Positions 42,891 to 52,710 of a stretch of 64,000 bases of DNA are shown one piece after another. This DNA is from Blautia_A aquisgranensis. GTDB taxonomy: Bacteria > Bacillota > Clostridia > Lachnospirales > Lachnospiraceae. The notes under the pieces were generated by a model that did no database searches, was not told the origin of the DNA, and was given only the letters and a program-made list of their open reading frames with translations. Each line of letters starts with the position of its first letter. The first letter of the stretch is position 1. The position numbers were made by a program, and so were the translations under genes. The DNA lies in NCBI RefSeq assembly GCF_040096615.1, contig NZ_JBBMEJ010000017.1:1-64000 (forward strand), read 5' to 3'.

Positions 42891-43776
42891 TGGACGCATC
42901 CTCCGTATTATCTACTGCGTCCTGTTTATTGACGGTAATGACAAATACATCTTTAAGATGACCAAAATCCACTGGTGTAACGATCGTACCTGTTTTTGTC
43001 AGGTTGTTTGGATCCTGCTGGATTTCACTGACATAACCGATAAACAGTCCTTCCACATATTTCTCACTGATGTTTGATGTGACGATACGTTCTCCTACCG
43101 TAACCTTATTATCCTGATCATATAACTGCTCAAAACTTAATTTACCTTCATCAATAAGCTCAAGATCTCCTGTTACAACACAATTGTCCGAAGTGCTGAC
43201 TGCCATTGCGCTCACATTGCTGCTGTCGTCAATAATAGACCGAACTGTTGCCCAGGATGGTCCCACTTCTGTGACAATACCTACAAGACCTTTTCCTGCG
43301 ATGACATTATTGTCAACACGAATACCGTCATTACTGCCTTTATTGATCATAAAAGTATCGTACCAGTTCCCCGGATCCTTGGAGATGATTCTTGCTGCAA
43401 CCTTCGGATAATCCGTATATTCCTGATCAAGAGCATAAAGCTCTTTCAGTCTGGTAAGCTCTGTCTGATCCTGAATCAGAATATTATTCTGCTCTGTAAG
43501 ACTGTTGATCTGATTTTTGAGGTCTTCATTCTCCTGAAGCACATCCTGTTTGTCGCGAAGACTGTTCTTTACATCTCCGAACATGTTACTGACACCGGAA
43601 ATACCTTTTTCAAAAGGTACTACAAGGAAACCGGCTGTTTCCTGCAATGGTGAGGAAAATGATCCGGAGGCTGCGGTCGCCACAATACAGCTGCCACAGA
43701 AAAGAGTCATGATCACAAGGAGATGCTTGCTTTTTAAATTAAAATGAAAACGCACTTTTTTTCTGATGTTTTTCAT
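42880..43776 (-). CDS. mreC: Rod-shape protein MreC
   Basis: 298 residues: short cytoplasmic part, membrane helix (about 17-37), a coiled coil (about 70-110, LRDKQDVLQENEDLKNQINSLTEQNN) and the two beta-barrel domains (VAARIISKDPGNWYDTFMINKGSNDGI...). It dimerises outside the membrane and activates PBP2. It overlaps mreD. Confidence 0.95.
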   Translation of the reverse strand: MKNIRKKVRFHFNLKSKHLLVIMTLFCGSCIVATAASGSFSSPLQETAGFLVVPFEKGISGVSNMFGDVKNSLRDKQDVLQENEDLKNQINSLTEQNNILIQDQTELTRLKELYALDQEYTDYPKVAARIISKDPGNWYDTFMINKGSNDGIRVDNNVIAGKGLVGIVTEVGPSWATVRSIIDDSSNVSAMAVSTSDNCVVTGDLELIDEGKLSFEQLYDQDNKVTVGERIVTSNISEKYVEGLFIGYVSEIQQDPNNLTKTGTIVTPVDFGHLKDVFVITVNKQDAVDNTEDASNEK

Positions 43777-43789
43777 TGTACATACCCCT

Positions 43790-44803
43790 TTATAATTTTT
43801 TCTGCTTTACGGGCTGCGCCCACTTACGTAAATCTCTGTCACGAATGATCTTTTCAAGTCCACGCACAGCAGAAGTTTCGTACAAATCGGAAAGATTAAA
43901 TGCAAAACCTGTATAGCCTGCCAGATAATTATCAATATATGGAAGTCTTGTGCTTCCACCTGTCAGATAAATTCCCTCTTTGGCAATATTATATGCGATC
44001 TGAGGCGGTGTACGCTCCAGAAAGGTCTTCATCTCAGCTGCAATCTGATTGATACAATTGATGATGCCTTCATTAACTACAGATGCAGATACCACTTCTT
44101 CTCTGGGAAGACCGGAAACACTGTCGATTCCTACGACCTTACGCGCTTCTTTTTTCTGATCATTCAGACGTCCCATGACCAGTTTCAGCCGTTTGGCTGT
44201 ACGCGTTCCAACCTGGAGATTATATTTTTTACGGATCTCGCTGCAGATAGATTCATTCATCTGCCGCCCTCCGATAGGAATTTTACGGCTGATGATGATC
44301 TTGCCACTGGTAATGATGGAAAATTCCGTACTCTGGGCGCCGATATTAACGATCATACTGCCCTCTTCTTTTTCCAGATCAACATTCATGGCAATCGCAT
44401 CTGCAATAGGCGATTCGACCATGAATACCCTGTTTTTCCGAAGCCAGTGCCCATTGACAAGATGATAATAAGCTCTTTTTTCGATAGCAGTCATATCTAG
44501 CGGCACTGCAAAATACATATCTGCACCAAGACCTGACGTATGATCAATCTTACGCATCATACTGTAAAGAACGATCTCCTGAAGCTCCAGATTTGCGATC
44601 ATACCAAAGGCCATTGGAGAATTAACGGAAATATCTGCCGGTGCTTTCTCAAACATTTCATAGGCCTCATTGCCAATAGCCAGAATCCTCTGTTTACGAT
44701 AGGCCACCATATTTTTTTCTATGTAGGTTTTATTTCTGAAAACGGAATAGACTTTTACAGAACTGCTCCCCAGATCTACTCCGTAATGATTTTTAAAAAG
44801 CAT
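43790..44803 (-). CDS. mreB: Actin-like rod-shape protein MreB/Mbl
   Basis: 337 residues, actin fold: phosphate 1 loop YGVDLGSSSVKVY, connect/phosphate 2 MIVNIGAQSTEFSII, adenosine loop GIYLTGGSTRLPYID. It guides peptidoglycan synthesis along the cell circumference. AGGGG precedes the ATG. It directly follows radC in the classic radC-mreBCD order. Confidence 0.94.
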   Translation of the reverse strand: MLFKNHYGVDLGSSSVKVYSVFRNKTYIEKNMVAYRKQRILAIGNEAYEMFEKAPADISVNSPMAFGMIANLELQEIVLYSMMRKIDHTSGLGADMYFAVPLDMTAIEKRAYYHLVNGHWLRKNRVFMVESPIADAIAMNVDLEKEEGSMIVNIGAQSTEFSIITSGKIIISRKIPIGGRQMNESICSEIRKKYNLQVGTRTAKRLKLVMGRLNDQKKEARKVVGIDSVSGLPREEVVSASVVNEGIINCINQIAAEMKTFLERTPPQIAYNIAKEGIYLTGGSTRLPYIDNYLAGYTGFAFNLSDLYETSAVRGLEKIIRDRDLRKWAQPVKQKKL

Positions 44804-44815
44804 AAATCTGCCCCT

Positions 44816-45526
44816 TTATTCTGTGTACTCATCAAAAATTCCTTTTTCGCGGAAGCTGATATATTTCTGGTCACCTATGATAATATGATCCAGAAGGTGT
44901 ATTCCCATAAGTTCCCCTGTCTGATAAACACGCTTTGTCACATCCAGGTCTGCCTGACTTGGGGATGGATCGCCGCCTGGATGATTATGGACAAGAATCA
45001 GATTTACCGCACGGTATTTCACTGCCTCCACAAAAATCTCTCTGGGAGTGATCAACGTGGCATTGGCAGTTCCACGGCTTAAAAGCTGCTCGCCGGTCAG
45101 ATGATTATGTCCATCCAGCATCATACAGTACAAAAGCTCCTGTTCTTCATGACGCAGTCGTTCCATATAATATCTGGCAATTGTGACAGGATGATTAAAA
45201 GACATCTCTGGCTTCGCGGCTGCAGTGGCCATACGCTTGGAAAGTTCCCCGATACATTTCAGCTGTATGGCTTTTACCTTACCGATCCCGTGAATCTTCA
45301 TAAGCTCCGGCAGGGAGATATGAAAAAGTCCGAGAAGTCCGGAATGTCCGGAATGTTCTGATAAATTAAGGATCTCATCTGCCAGTGCAAGAGAACTTGA
45401 TCCCTGCACACCACAGCGCAGAATCACAGCCAGAAGCTCTCTGTCACTTAAAGACTGCTCTCCTTCCCGCAGACATTTCTCATACGGTCGCTGATAACCT
45501 GGCATTTCCATGATTGTATCTTTCAT
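44816..45526 (-). CDS. radC: RadC/UPF0758 JAB-domain protein
   Basis: 236 residues: N-terminal helix-hairpin-helix (ELMKIHGIGKVKAIQLKCIGEL) and a JAB metalloprotease-like domain with the zinc motif LVHNHPGGDPSPSQAD. Historically called a DNA repair protein, its activity is unproven. First gene of the mre operon. Confidence 0.94.
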   Translation of the reverse strand: MKDTIMEMPGYQRPYEKCLREGEQSLSDRELLAVILRCGVQGSSSLALADEILNLSEHSGHSGLLGLFHISLPELMKIHGIGKVKAIQLKCIGELSKRMATAAAKPEMSFNHPVTIARYYMERLRHEEQELLYCMMLDGHNHLTGEQLLSRGTANATLITPREIFVEAVKYRAVNLILVHNHPGGDPSPSQADLDVTKRVYQTGELMGIHLLDHIIIGDQKYISFREKGIFDEYTE

Positions 45527-45632
45527 TTAAATTTCCTTTTCGCTCCCGGAAGAAGGAAATGCAAAATTGCAGTGATTATTTTAGCATAAAAAATAGGGGA
45601 TGTACACTCTATCCCGAAAATTTCCACTTTTT

Positions 45633-47234
45633 TCACATTTTGTTTACAGGCAGGGAATAAAATTCTGCTACTGCTTCTGCCACTTTGATTCCGTCCATAG
45701 CCGCAGAAGTAATACCACCTGCATATCCGGCACCCTCCCCACACGGATAAATTCCTTCTATATTAGAAATAAGTTCTTTGTGATCTCTTACGATTCTTAC
45801 CGGGGAGGAAGTTCGGCTTTCCACGCCTTCCAGAAGAGCATCCGGTCTGTCAAAGCCGGAGAGCTTTTTGCCAAAGGCATGAATACCAGCTTCAATAGAA
45901 TCGCCGATCTCCTTCGGGAAAATACTCCGCACATCGGCAAGGGTATACTCTCCTTTGATACATGGCTGTACCTCTCTGAGCTGTGAGCTTTTCTGCTTTT
46001 TGCAGTAATCCTCAAAAAGCTGCACCGGGACTTTTCCATTGCCTGCCTCCCAGGCTGCACGTTCCAGATTTCTCTGGAGGGCAATTCCTCCGAGAACACT
46101 TTCCTCCGGAAAATCAGAAGGATTGACGGTTACAATGATCGCACTGTTGGCATTGTGACTGTCACGCGCCTGATAACTCATACCATTTACTGCAAGCAAA
46201 CCTTCTTCGGATGACGCATTTACCACATAGCCGCCGGGGCACATGCAGAAAGAATAAACACCACGACCATTTTCCAGCGTATGCGTAACCTTGTAGCTGG
46301 CAGCACCCAGGAGGTCGTTTTCCGGTTCGCCGTAAAGATCCTCATTGATCATCGTCTGCGGATGTTCTACACGGACGCCAACCGCAAAGGATTTCGGTTC
46401 CATGCAGACTCCCCGTTTATTCAGCATGGCAAACGTATCTCTCGCACTATGTCCGGGAGCCAGAATGCAGACTTCGGCAGGGATCCGCTCCTGATCATTC
46501 ACCATAACGGCTTCCAGACGGTCATCCTGAATAAGAAGATCCGTTACTGTGGAACGAAAACGGAACTGACCGCCCATTTCCTCGATCTGGTGACGCATAA
46601 ACTGCACAATTCCGACCAGCTGATCTGTTCCAAGATGCGGTTTCTGCTGATACAGGATTTCCTTCGGTGCTCCGGCCTCCACAAATCGTGCAAGAACCTC
46701 CTTTCCTCTTCCGAAGGTGTCTTTTACAAGGGTATTCAGCTTTCCGTCGGAAAAAGTTCCTGCACCGCCCTCTCCGAACTGTACATTGGAATCCGGGTCA
46801 AGCACGCCGTTTTTCCAGAAATTTTCTACTGTTTTCTGACGCTTGTCCGCTTCCTCACCACGCTCCAGCACAAGAGGCCGGTAACCTGCTTTTGCAAGAT
46901 ACCAGGCGCAGAAAAGGCCCGCCGGACCACTTCCGATCACGACCGGCGGATGAACAAGTTCAGCCGAACCCGGTGAAGGAAAATGATAGCAAGTTTCTTT
47001 GGTTAACATAATGTTTTTATTGTGAACTTTTTTAAGGGTGCAGGCTTCTTGTTCTGTTTTTACATCAACGGTATAAACAAATTTTTTATCGTCCTTGTGG
47101 CGGGCATCCAGGGATTGTTTATGAATTTTATAAGTGAAAGGTGCTGCACCAAGACGAAGTGTTTTTGCGATTTTTTTCTGAAGCTGTTCTTCTGTATGTG
47201 TGATGGGAAGCTTCAGCTGCGTGATACGGATCAT
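45633..47234 (-). CDS. FAD-dependent oxidoreductase (COG2509 type)
   Basis: 533 residues: an N-terminal ~90-residue domain (MIRITQLKLPITHTEEQLQKKIAKTL...), then the FAD-binding VIGSGPAGLFCAWYLAKAGYRPLVLERG and a long flavoprotein core with FGEGGAGTFSDGKLN and a C-terminal GEGAGYAGGITSAAMDG. Uncharacterised family widespread in Firmicutes. Its start overlaps the next flavoprotein's stop by 4 bp, so both belong to one operon. Confidence 0.88.
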   Translation of the reverse strand: MIRITQLKLPITHTEEQLQKKIAKTLRLGAAPFTYKIHKQSLDARHKDDKKFVYTVDVKTEQEACTLKKVHNKNIMLTKETCYHFPSPGSAELVHPPVVIGSGPAGLFCAWYLAKAGYRPLVLERGEEADKRQKTVENFWKNGVLDPDSNVQFGEGGAGTFSDGKLNTLVKDTFGRGKEVLARFVEAGAPKEILYQQKPHLGTDQLVGIVQFMRHQIEEMGGQFRFRSTVTDLLIQDDRLEAVMVNDQERIPAEVCILAPGHSARDTFAMLNKRGVCMEPKSFAVGVRVEHPQTMINEDLYGEPENDLLGAASYKVTHTLENGRGVYSFCMCPGGYVVNASSEEGLLAVNGMSYQARDSHNANSAIIVTVNPSDFPEESVLGGIALQRNLERAAWEAGNGKVPVQLFEDYCKKQKSSQLREVQPCIKGEYTLADVRSIFPKEIGDSIEAGIHAFGKKLSGFDRPDALLEGVESRTSSPVRIVRDHKELISNIEGIYPCGEGAGYAGGITSAAMDGIKVAEAVAEFYSLPVNKM

Positions 47235-48409
47235 ACATTATCCTCCTTTACGGCGTGAAGGCCGGCAACTGCTCCACTTGACCAGGCCCACTGGAGATTG
47301 TAACCTCCACAGGTTCCGTCTATATCAAGAAGCTCTCCGGCAAAATAGAGCCCCCGATGAAGCCGGGACTCCATGGAATAACTGTTTACTTCACTTGTAT
47401 CGACTCCTCCTGAGCACACCTGTGCCTGTTCAAAAGAAAGTCCGTCTTTGACAGAAAGCCGGAAGTCTGTGATCGCAGAGATAAGCTCTCTCTGTGCTGT
47501 CAATATACGAATCAGTTTTTCCGGAAAAATTCCTGTGAGAAGTTCTCTTTCGTTTTTATATGGGCAGTCCTTCCTGCGATGTTCCAGGTATTCTTCGAGC
47601 TCTTTTGATGATAATTCCGGAAAAAAGTTTACCGAGAGCTCCACTGCTTTCTTCTCATGGACTGCACGTATTGCATAACGGGAAATCTGAAATACCGGAA
47701 TTCCGGATATTCCATAGTCAGTAAGCTGCAGCTCGCCCTGCTGTGATGCAACTGGTGTCCCATCGATATAAAGGGTTATTTTTCCCTCCGTACGCACACC
47801 ACTCCATCCGGAAAAAGAATTTCCCCTGCATTTCAAAGCGGTCAGTGCAGGAAGCGGTTCAATCAGATGATGTCCGAGGCTTTCGGCAATCTGGTATCCG
47901 CTTTCGCCGGAGCCTGCAACAGAAGAAGCTCTGGAACCATTGGCAAGAATCACTGCATCACAGGTATAGGTCCAGCCATCTGTATGGACATTCCAGTGTC
48001 CGCCTGAGAAAGACACTCCTGTAACAAGCTGGTTTGTCTTAAGCTTTATTTTCAGACTGCGGGCTTTTAGGGTAAGGACATCAACAACACTCTGTGCCTG
48101 GTTACTTCGCGGATAGATCCAGCAGCTGCGGTCTGTTGTACAGATTCCTAACTTACGAAAAAACTCCAGGGTATCTTCCACAGAAAACTGTTCCAGAGCG
48201 TCTTTCACGAATTCCGGATGCGTTCCTCTGTAAGTATCTGCCGATTTCTGAAGGTTTGTCATATTACAGCGTCCATTGCCCGTAGCACAGATTTTCCGGC
48301 CCGGACGGTCGTTGCGTTCCAGAACTGTGACAGCAGCTCCGTTTGCGGCAGCACTTATTGCTGCCACAAGTCCGGAGGCTCCTGCACCTACAATGATAAT
48401 ATGTTTCAT
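47231..48409 (-). CDS. BaiN/HI0933-family NAD(P)/FAD-dependent oxidoreductase
   Basis: 392 residues: IIVGAGASGLVAAISAAANGAAVTVLERN (FAD), RKICATGNGRCNMTN (family signature) and the closing GELLDIDGTCGGYNLQWAWSSG. The physiological substrate is not settled; one member, BaiN, acts in bile-acid dehydroxylation, but most family members do not. Overlaps the neighbours on both sides by 4 bp. Confidence 0.9.
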   Translation of the reverse strand: MKHIIIVGAGASGLVAAISAAANGAAVTVLERNDRPGRKICATGNGRCNMTNLQKSADTYRGTHPEFVKDALEQFSVEDTLEFFRKLGICTTDRSCWIYPRSNQAQSVVDVLTLKARSLKIKLKTNQLVTGVSFSGGHWNVHTDGWTYTCDAVILANGSRASSVAGSGESGYQIAESLGHHLIEPLPALTALKCRGNSFSGWSGVRTEGKITLYIDGTPVASQQGELQLTDYGISGIPVFQISRYAIRAVHEKKAVELSVNFFPELSSKELEEYLEHRRKDCPYKNERELLTGIFPEKLIRILTAQRELISAITDFRLSVKDGLSFEQAQVCSGGVDTSEVNSYSMESRLHRGLYFAGELLDIDGTCGGYNLQWAWSSGAVAGLHAVKEDNV

Positions 48410-49680
48410 AATTTTACAAGATCCTTATTAACCATGTACTGAAGAGATTTCAGGATTCCAAGCTTCGCATGCTCCCAGGTAAGACCTCCCTGGAAATAAA
48501 CAGCATATGGCGGTTTCATAGGTCCGTCTGCAGAGAGTTCGATAGAAGATCCTTGGATGAAAGCACCTGCCGCCATAATAACCTGGCTGTCATATCCCGG
48601 CATATCCCATGGTTCCGGTGTTACAAAGCTGTCTACCGGTGCTGCTGCCTGGATTCCCTGGCAGAATGCAACAAGACCTTCCGGTGTTCCAAGTGTTACG
48701 GCCTGGATGATATCCTGGCGTGGTTCTGTGCTGTTCGGTACAACAGGGAAACCAAGCTTTTCATAAATATTTGCTGCAAAAACAGCTCCCTTCAAAGCAC
48801 CCTTTGTAACCATTGGAGCAAGGAAAAATCCCTGGAACAGAGAACGGTTCACACCGAGAGTTGCGCCCACTTCCATTCCAAGTCCCGGGCAGGTCATGCG
48901 GTAAGAAGCATTTTCCACGCAGTCTTTGCGGCCGGCAATATAGCCACCGATCGGAGCAAGTCCGCCACCTGGATTTTTGATCAGGGATCCCACCATAATG
49001 TCGGCACCTACATCACTTGGCTCGATCGTATCTACGAATTCACCGTAACAGTTATCTACCATACAGATCACATCCGGCTTGATTTTCTTTACGAATGCGA
49101 TCAGTTCGCCGATCTGTTTTACAGAAAATGACGGGCGTGTCTGATAACCCTTGGAGCGCTGGATCGTTACCAGCTTCGTCTTATCGTTGATGGCTTTTTT
49201 GATGTTTTCATAATCGAAGGTGCCATCATAAAGAAGGTCTACCTGACGATATTTTACCCCATATTCCGCAAGTGAACCTGTGGAAGGACGGATTCCGATA
49301 ACTTCTTCCAGTGTGTCATAAGGTTTTCCCACAGGGGAAAGCAGCTCATCGCCCGGGCGGAGATTTCCAAACAGGGCGATTGCAAGTGCGTGAGTTCCAC
49401 AGGTGATCTGCGGGCGGACCAGACAAGCCTCTGTATGAAAAGTATCTGCGTAAACCTGTTCCAGGGTTTCACGTCCAAGATCATTGTAGCCATATCCGGA
49501 AGAGGCTCCGAAGCAGGCTTCACTGACACGGTTCTTCTGCATGGCGTGAATAACTTTCATCTGGTTATACTCCGCTGTTTTATCAAATTTTTCAAAACGT
49601 TCTTTCAGGGAATCTTCTACTTTCTTACCAAAATCATAAACCTCTGAGGAGATTCCAAGCTGTGCATATAATTCTTTCAT
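48406..49680 (-). CDS. Methionine gamma-lyase / aluminum resistance family PLP protein
   Basis: 424 residues, fold-I PLP enzyme: GASSGYGYNDLGRETLEQVYAD, ICMVDNCYGEFVD (PLP-binding Asp), and the Schiff-base lysine in GSLIKNPGGGLAP. The family is annotated as aluminum resistance or methionine gamma-lyase-like, but the true reaction is unknown. It lies between miaA and the flavoproteins, conserved next to miaA/mutL in many Clostridia. Confidence 0.9.
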   Translation of the reverse strand: MKELYAQLGISSEVYDFGKKVEDSLKERFEKFDKTAEYNQMKVIHAMQKNRVSEACFGASSGYGYNDLGRETLEQVYADTFHTEACLVRPQITCGTHALAIALFGNLRPGDELLSPVGKPYDTLEEVIGIRPSTGSLAEYGVKYRQVDLLYDGTFDYENIKKAINDKTKLVTIQRSKGYQTRPSFSVKQIGELIAFVKKIKPDVICMVDNCYGEFVDTIEPSDVGADIMVGSLIKNPGGGLAPIGGYIAGRKDCVENASYRMTCPGLGMEVGATLGVNRSLFQGFFLAPMVTKGALKGAVFAANIYEKLGFPVVPNSTEPRQDIIQAVTLGTPEGLVAFCQGIQAAAPVDSFVTPEPWDMPGYDSQVIMAAGAFIQGSSIELSADGPMKPPYAVYFQGGLTWEHAKLGILKSLQYMVNKDLVKL

Positions 49681-49701
49681 AATAATCCTATTCCTTTTTT
49701 A

Positions 49702-50655
49702 TTAATTAGCAGAAAGTATTCCTTTTTCCCTGCATACAGAGAGCATATACTCAAGAATTCTGCTGTCATTGTAATCAAATTTATCTTTATCCACCCAGGT
49801 TACCTCTCCCTCACGGCGGAACCAAGTAAGCTGGCGTTTGGCAAAGTGTCTGGTATCCCGTTTCAGGATACGGACGGCTTCCTCGTAAGGATATTCCCCT
49901 TCGAGCCATGCCAGGATTTCTTTATAACCCAGACCCTGCATGGAAACCATTCCTCTGTGACATCCCATTTCCTGAAGATGTTTCACTTCTTCCACAAGGC
50001 CATTATCCAGCATTTCATCTACACGTGTGTCGATTCTCTCATAGAGAAGCGGACGTGGCGCATTCAGAACAAAATATGCCAGATCATAAGGACTTTCATG
50101 TTCTTTCTGTTCTTCATTATGCTCGGAGATCCGGTTGCCATTCTGTTTATAGAATTCCAAGGCGCGGATCACACGCTTTACATTGTTTTCATGGATTTCC
50201 TTTGCAGATTTCGGATCAACTTCTGCCAGCATATTGTGAAGAAATGTATTTCCCTTCTGTGCTGCAAGTTCCTCCAGTTCCTGACGGTAATGATCGTCCT
50301 GTTCAGACTGGGTAAAATCAATATCTCTTGTTACTGCCTGAATATAAAAGCCGGTACCGCCTACCAGGATCGGGATCCGTCCCCTGGCATAGATCTCATC
50401 CATGGATTTTTTTGCCAGCTGCTGAAACAGTACGATATTAAAATCTTCGGTTGGCTCCAGCACATCAACCAGGTGATGGGGTACACCATCCATCTCCTGC
50501 GGGGTGATCTTTGCGGAACCGATATCCATATGGCGGTATACCTGCATGGAATCCGCAGAAATGATCTCGCCGTTTACTGCTTTTGCAAGTGCAATGGAGA
50601 GCTTTGTTTTTCCTACGGCCGTAGGTCCGGTAAGGACAATAAGAGGTTTTTTCAT
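49702..50655 (-). CDS. miaA: tRNA dimethylallyltransferase
   Basis: About 317 residues. ATG 50655 is chosen because GGAGG overlaps the earlier in-frame codon. P-loop LTGPTAVGKTKLS, DSMQVYRHMDIG, and the ITxxGHxxR-like substrate region are typical. It adds the isopentenyl group to A37 of UNN-reading tRNAs. Last gene of mutS-mutL-miaA. Confidence 0.95.
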   Translation of the reverse strand: MKKPLIVLTGPTAVGKTKLSIALAKAVNGEIISADSMQVYRHMDIGSAKITPQEMDGVPHHLVDVLEPTEDFNIVLFQQLAKKSMDEIYARGRIPILVGGTGFYIQAVTRDIDFTQSEQDDHYRQELEELAAQKGNTFLHNMLAEVDPKSAKEIHENNVKRVIRALEFYKQNGNRISEHNEEQKEHESPYDLAYFVLNAPRPLLYERIDTRVDEMLDNGLVEEVKHLQEMGCHRGMVSMQGLGYKEILAWLEGEYPYEEAVRILKRDTRHFAKRQLTWFRREGEVTWVDKDKFDYNDSRILEYMLSVCREKGILSAN

Positions 50656-50672
50656 AATTTCCTCCATTATAT

Positions 50673-52706
50673 TTATACGATACGTTTGAATTTTTTTTCG
50701 ATTTCAGTTTTTGTCATGGATATGATTGTCGGTCTTCCATGTGGACAGTTGTATGGATTGTCCAGCGTCAGAAGCTCATCGATCAGCTTATCTGCCTCCT
50801 GCGGGGACATGGCATGGTTGCCCTTTACAGCTGCCTTGCAGGCCATGGTAGCAAGTTTTGCAGTAAAGAGTTCAAAGGCATCTTTGGAACCATCTGCTGT
50901 CAGATGATCCAGCATTTCCAGAAAAAGCTCTTCTTCCGTCATGCCAAGAAGCAGGGAAGGTACTGCGCTGATACTGTATTCCCGGCCTCCAAAGGGTTCA
51001 ATATCAAATCCAAAATCACGGAAATACTGCTCATTGGCCTTAAACAGAGATTCCTCTTCAAGACTGAGTGAAACGATCAGAGGCGGGCTTAAATACTGAG
51101 ACTGGATCTCCTGAGATTTAAACAGTTTTACAAAACGCTCATAATATACTTTTTCATGCGCGGCATGCTGATCAATGATATAAAAATTATTTTCAAACTG
51201 TACCAGCCAGTAAGTATCGAATAACTGTCCGATCAGCTTATGGCGGCTTCTGGATTCCGGAGCGAGAAGCTTTTCTTCGAATAATTCCAGTTGTTTGGGC
51301 GGTGCAGATTGTTCTGACTTCGGTGATTCTGAAACAGAACCAGGAGCTGTTTCAGTCTGAGCATGAAAATTCATATTATTATCTGTTTCTGTATGATCGA
51401 AGCCAGTTACCTTTGTCATGGCATCCAGAACTGCATTGGACGCAGTCTCCACGGTATGTCCGGAAGCAGATACTGCAGATACCGCCCCCTTCAGTGTTCC
51501 GGCAAACATCTCCTCCTCTTCCCTGGTAAAGGTCTGCGGCGCAGATGTCTTTGACTGATCTGATGACAGATACGAAGGATTCTCCTGAAGCTTCCCATAC
51601 ATAGCCTGCCGTCTTTTGGTCTCAAACGGTTCTGGCACATTCCCGATATTTCCGGTTCCGGGACGCTTCATACGAGATGCAGGCTCTTCCTTTCCGACAG
51701 ATACCTGCGGAATCAGCTCCCGCTGTGTCACAGCTTTGCGGACAGTCTCATAAATCGCGGTATAAACCTCCGTCTCTCTGGCAAAGCGCACTTCTCTTTT
51801 TGCAGGATGTACATTAACGTCCAGATCATTGCCATCCATTTCAATCCGAAGCGAAACAAAAGGAAATTTATGCTGCATGACAAATCCTTTATATCCATCC
51901 TCGATTGCTTTCGTAATAATCTTGTTTTTTACATATCGTCCATTGATATAATAGTTCTCGAAAGTACGGTTTCCTCTGGAAATTTCCGGTTTTCCCACAA
52001 AGCCTTCGATCTTCATGAAATCGTTCTCATAGGAAACATCCAGAAGTGCCTTGGCGATCTCCCGGCCGTAAACACTGTATATAACATCCTTTACGCTGTA
52101 ATTTCCGGAACTTGAGAGCTTGACCTGCCGGTTCTGGATATATTTAAAGGAAATCTCAGGATGAGAAAGCGCAAGCTGCTCCATCAGTGTATTGATATAA
52201 CCGGCTTCTGTCATATCAGATTTCAGAAATTTACTTCTGGCTGGTGTGTTATAAAAAAGATTCCGGATCAGGAACGTGGTTCCTTCCGGCGCACCCATTT
52301 CTTCCAGGGACTGTTCCTGACCGCCTTCGATCACATAGCGGGTACCGCTGATGGCAGAGGGTGTTTTTGTGATCAGCTCTACCTGAGAAACGGCGGCAAT
52401 ACTGGAAAGTGCCTCACCACGAAAGCCTAAGGATGCAATATGTGTCAGGTCTTCAACTTTTTCAATCTTGCTTGTGGCATGCCGGAGAAAAGCCAGAGGA
52501 ACCTGTTCAGCCTCCATTCCGGAACCGTTGTCTGTAATACGGATCAGTCTTTTTCCGCCGTCAGTGATCTCCACAGTGATCGCTGTTGCTCCTGCGTCAA
52601 TCGCATTTTCCACAAGCTCCTTGACAACAGAAGAAGGCCGCTCTACAACCTCTCCTGCTGCGATCTTATCAATCGTATTCTGGTCTAAAACTGCAATTTT
52701 TCTCAA
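50673..52706 (-). CDS. mutL: DNA mismatch repair endonuclease MutL
   Basis: 677 residues: GHKL ATPase (ENAIDAGATAI, DNGSGM, GFRGEALSSIA), a variable linker (about 335-500, Ser/Thr rich), and the C-terminal nuclease domain with IIDQHAAHEKVYYERF, matching the DQHA(x)2E(x)4E motif, plus the zinc segment CPHGRPT. So it is an endonuclease-type MutL, as expected without MutH. TTG start 52706, 4 bp after the mutS stop. Confidence 0.95.
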   Translation of the reverse strand: MRKIAVLDQNTIDKIAAGEVVERPSSVVKELVENAIDAGATAITVEITDGGKRLIRITDNGSGMEAEQVPLAFLRHATSKIEKVEDLTHIASLGFRGEALSSIAAVSQVELITKTPSAISGTRYVIEGGQEQSLEEMGAPEGTTFLIRNLFYNTPARSKFLKSDMTEAGYINTLMEQLALSHPEISFKYIQNRQVKLSSSGNYSVKDVIYSVYGREIAKALLDVSYENDFMKIEGFVGKPEISRGNRTFENYYINGRYVKNKIITKAIEDGYKGFVMQHKFPFVSLRIEMDGNDLDVNVHPAKREVRFARETEVYTAIYETVRKAVTQRELIPQVSVGKEEPASRMKRPGTGNIGNVPEPFETKRRQAMYGKLQENPSYLSSDQSKTSAPQTFTREEEEMFAGTLKGAVSAVSASGHTVETASNAVLDAMTKVTGFDHTETDNNMNFHAQTETAPGSVSESPKSEQSAPPKQLELFEEKLLAPESRSRHKLIGQLFDTYWLVQFENNFYIIDQHAAHEKVYYERFVKLFKSQEIQSQYLSPPLIVSLSLEEESLFKANEQYFRDFGFDIEPFGGREYSISAVPSLLLGMTEEELFLEMLDHLTADGSKDAFELFTAKLATMACKAAVKGNHAMSPQEADKLIDELLTLDNPYNCPHGRPTIISMTKTEIEKKFKRIV

Positions 52707-52710
52707 AGGA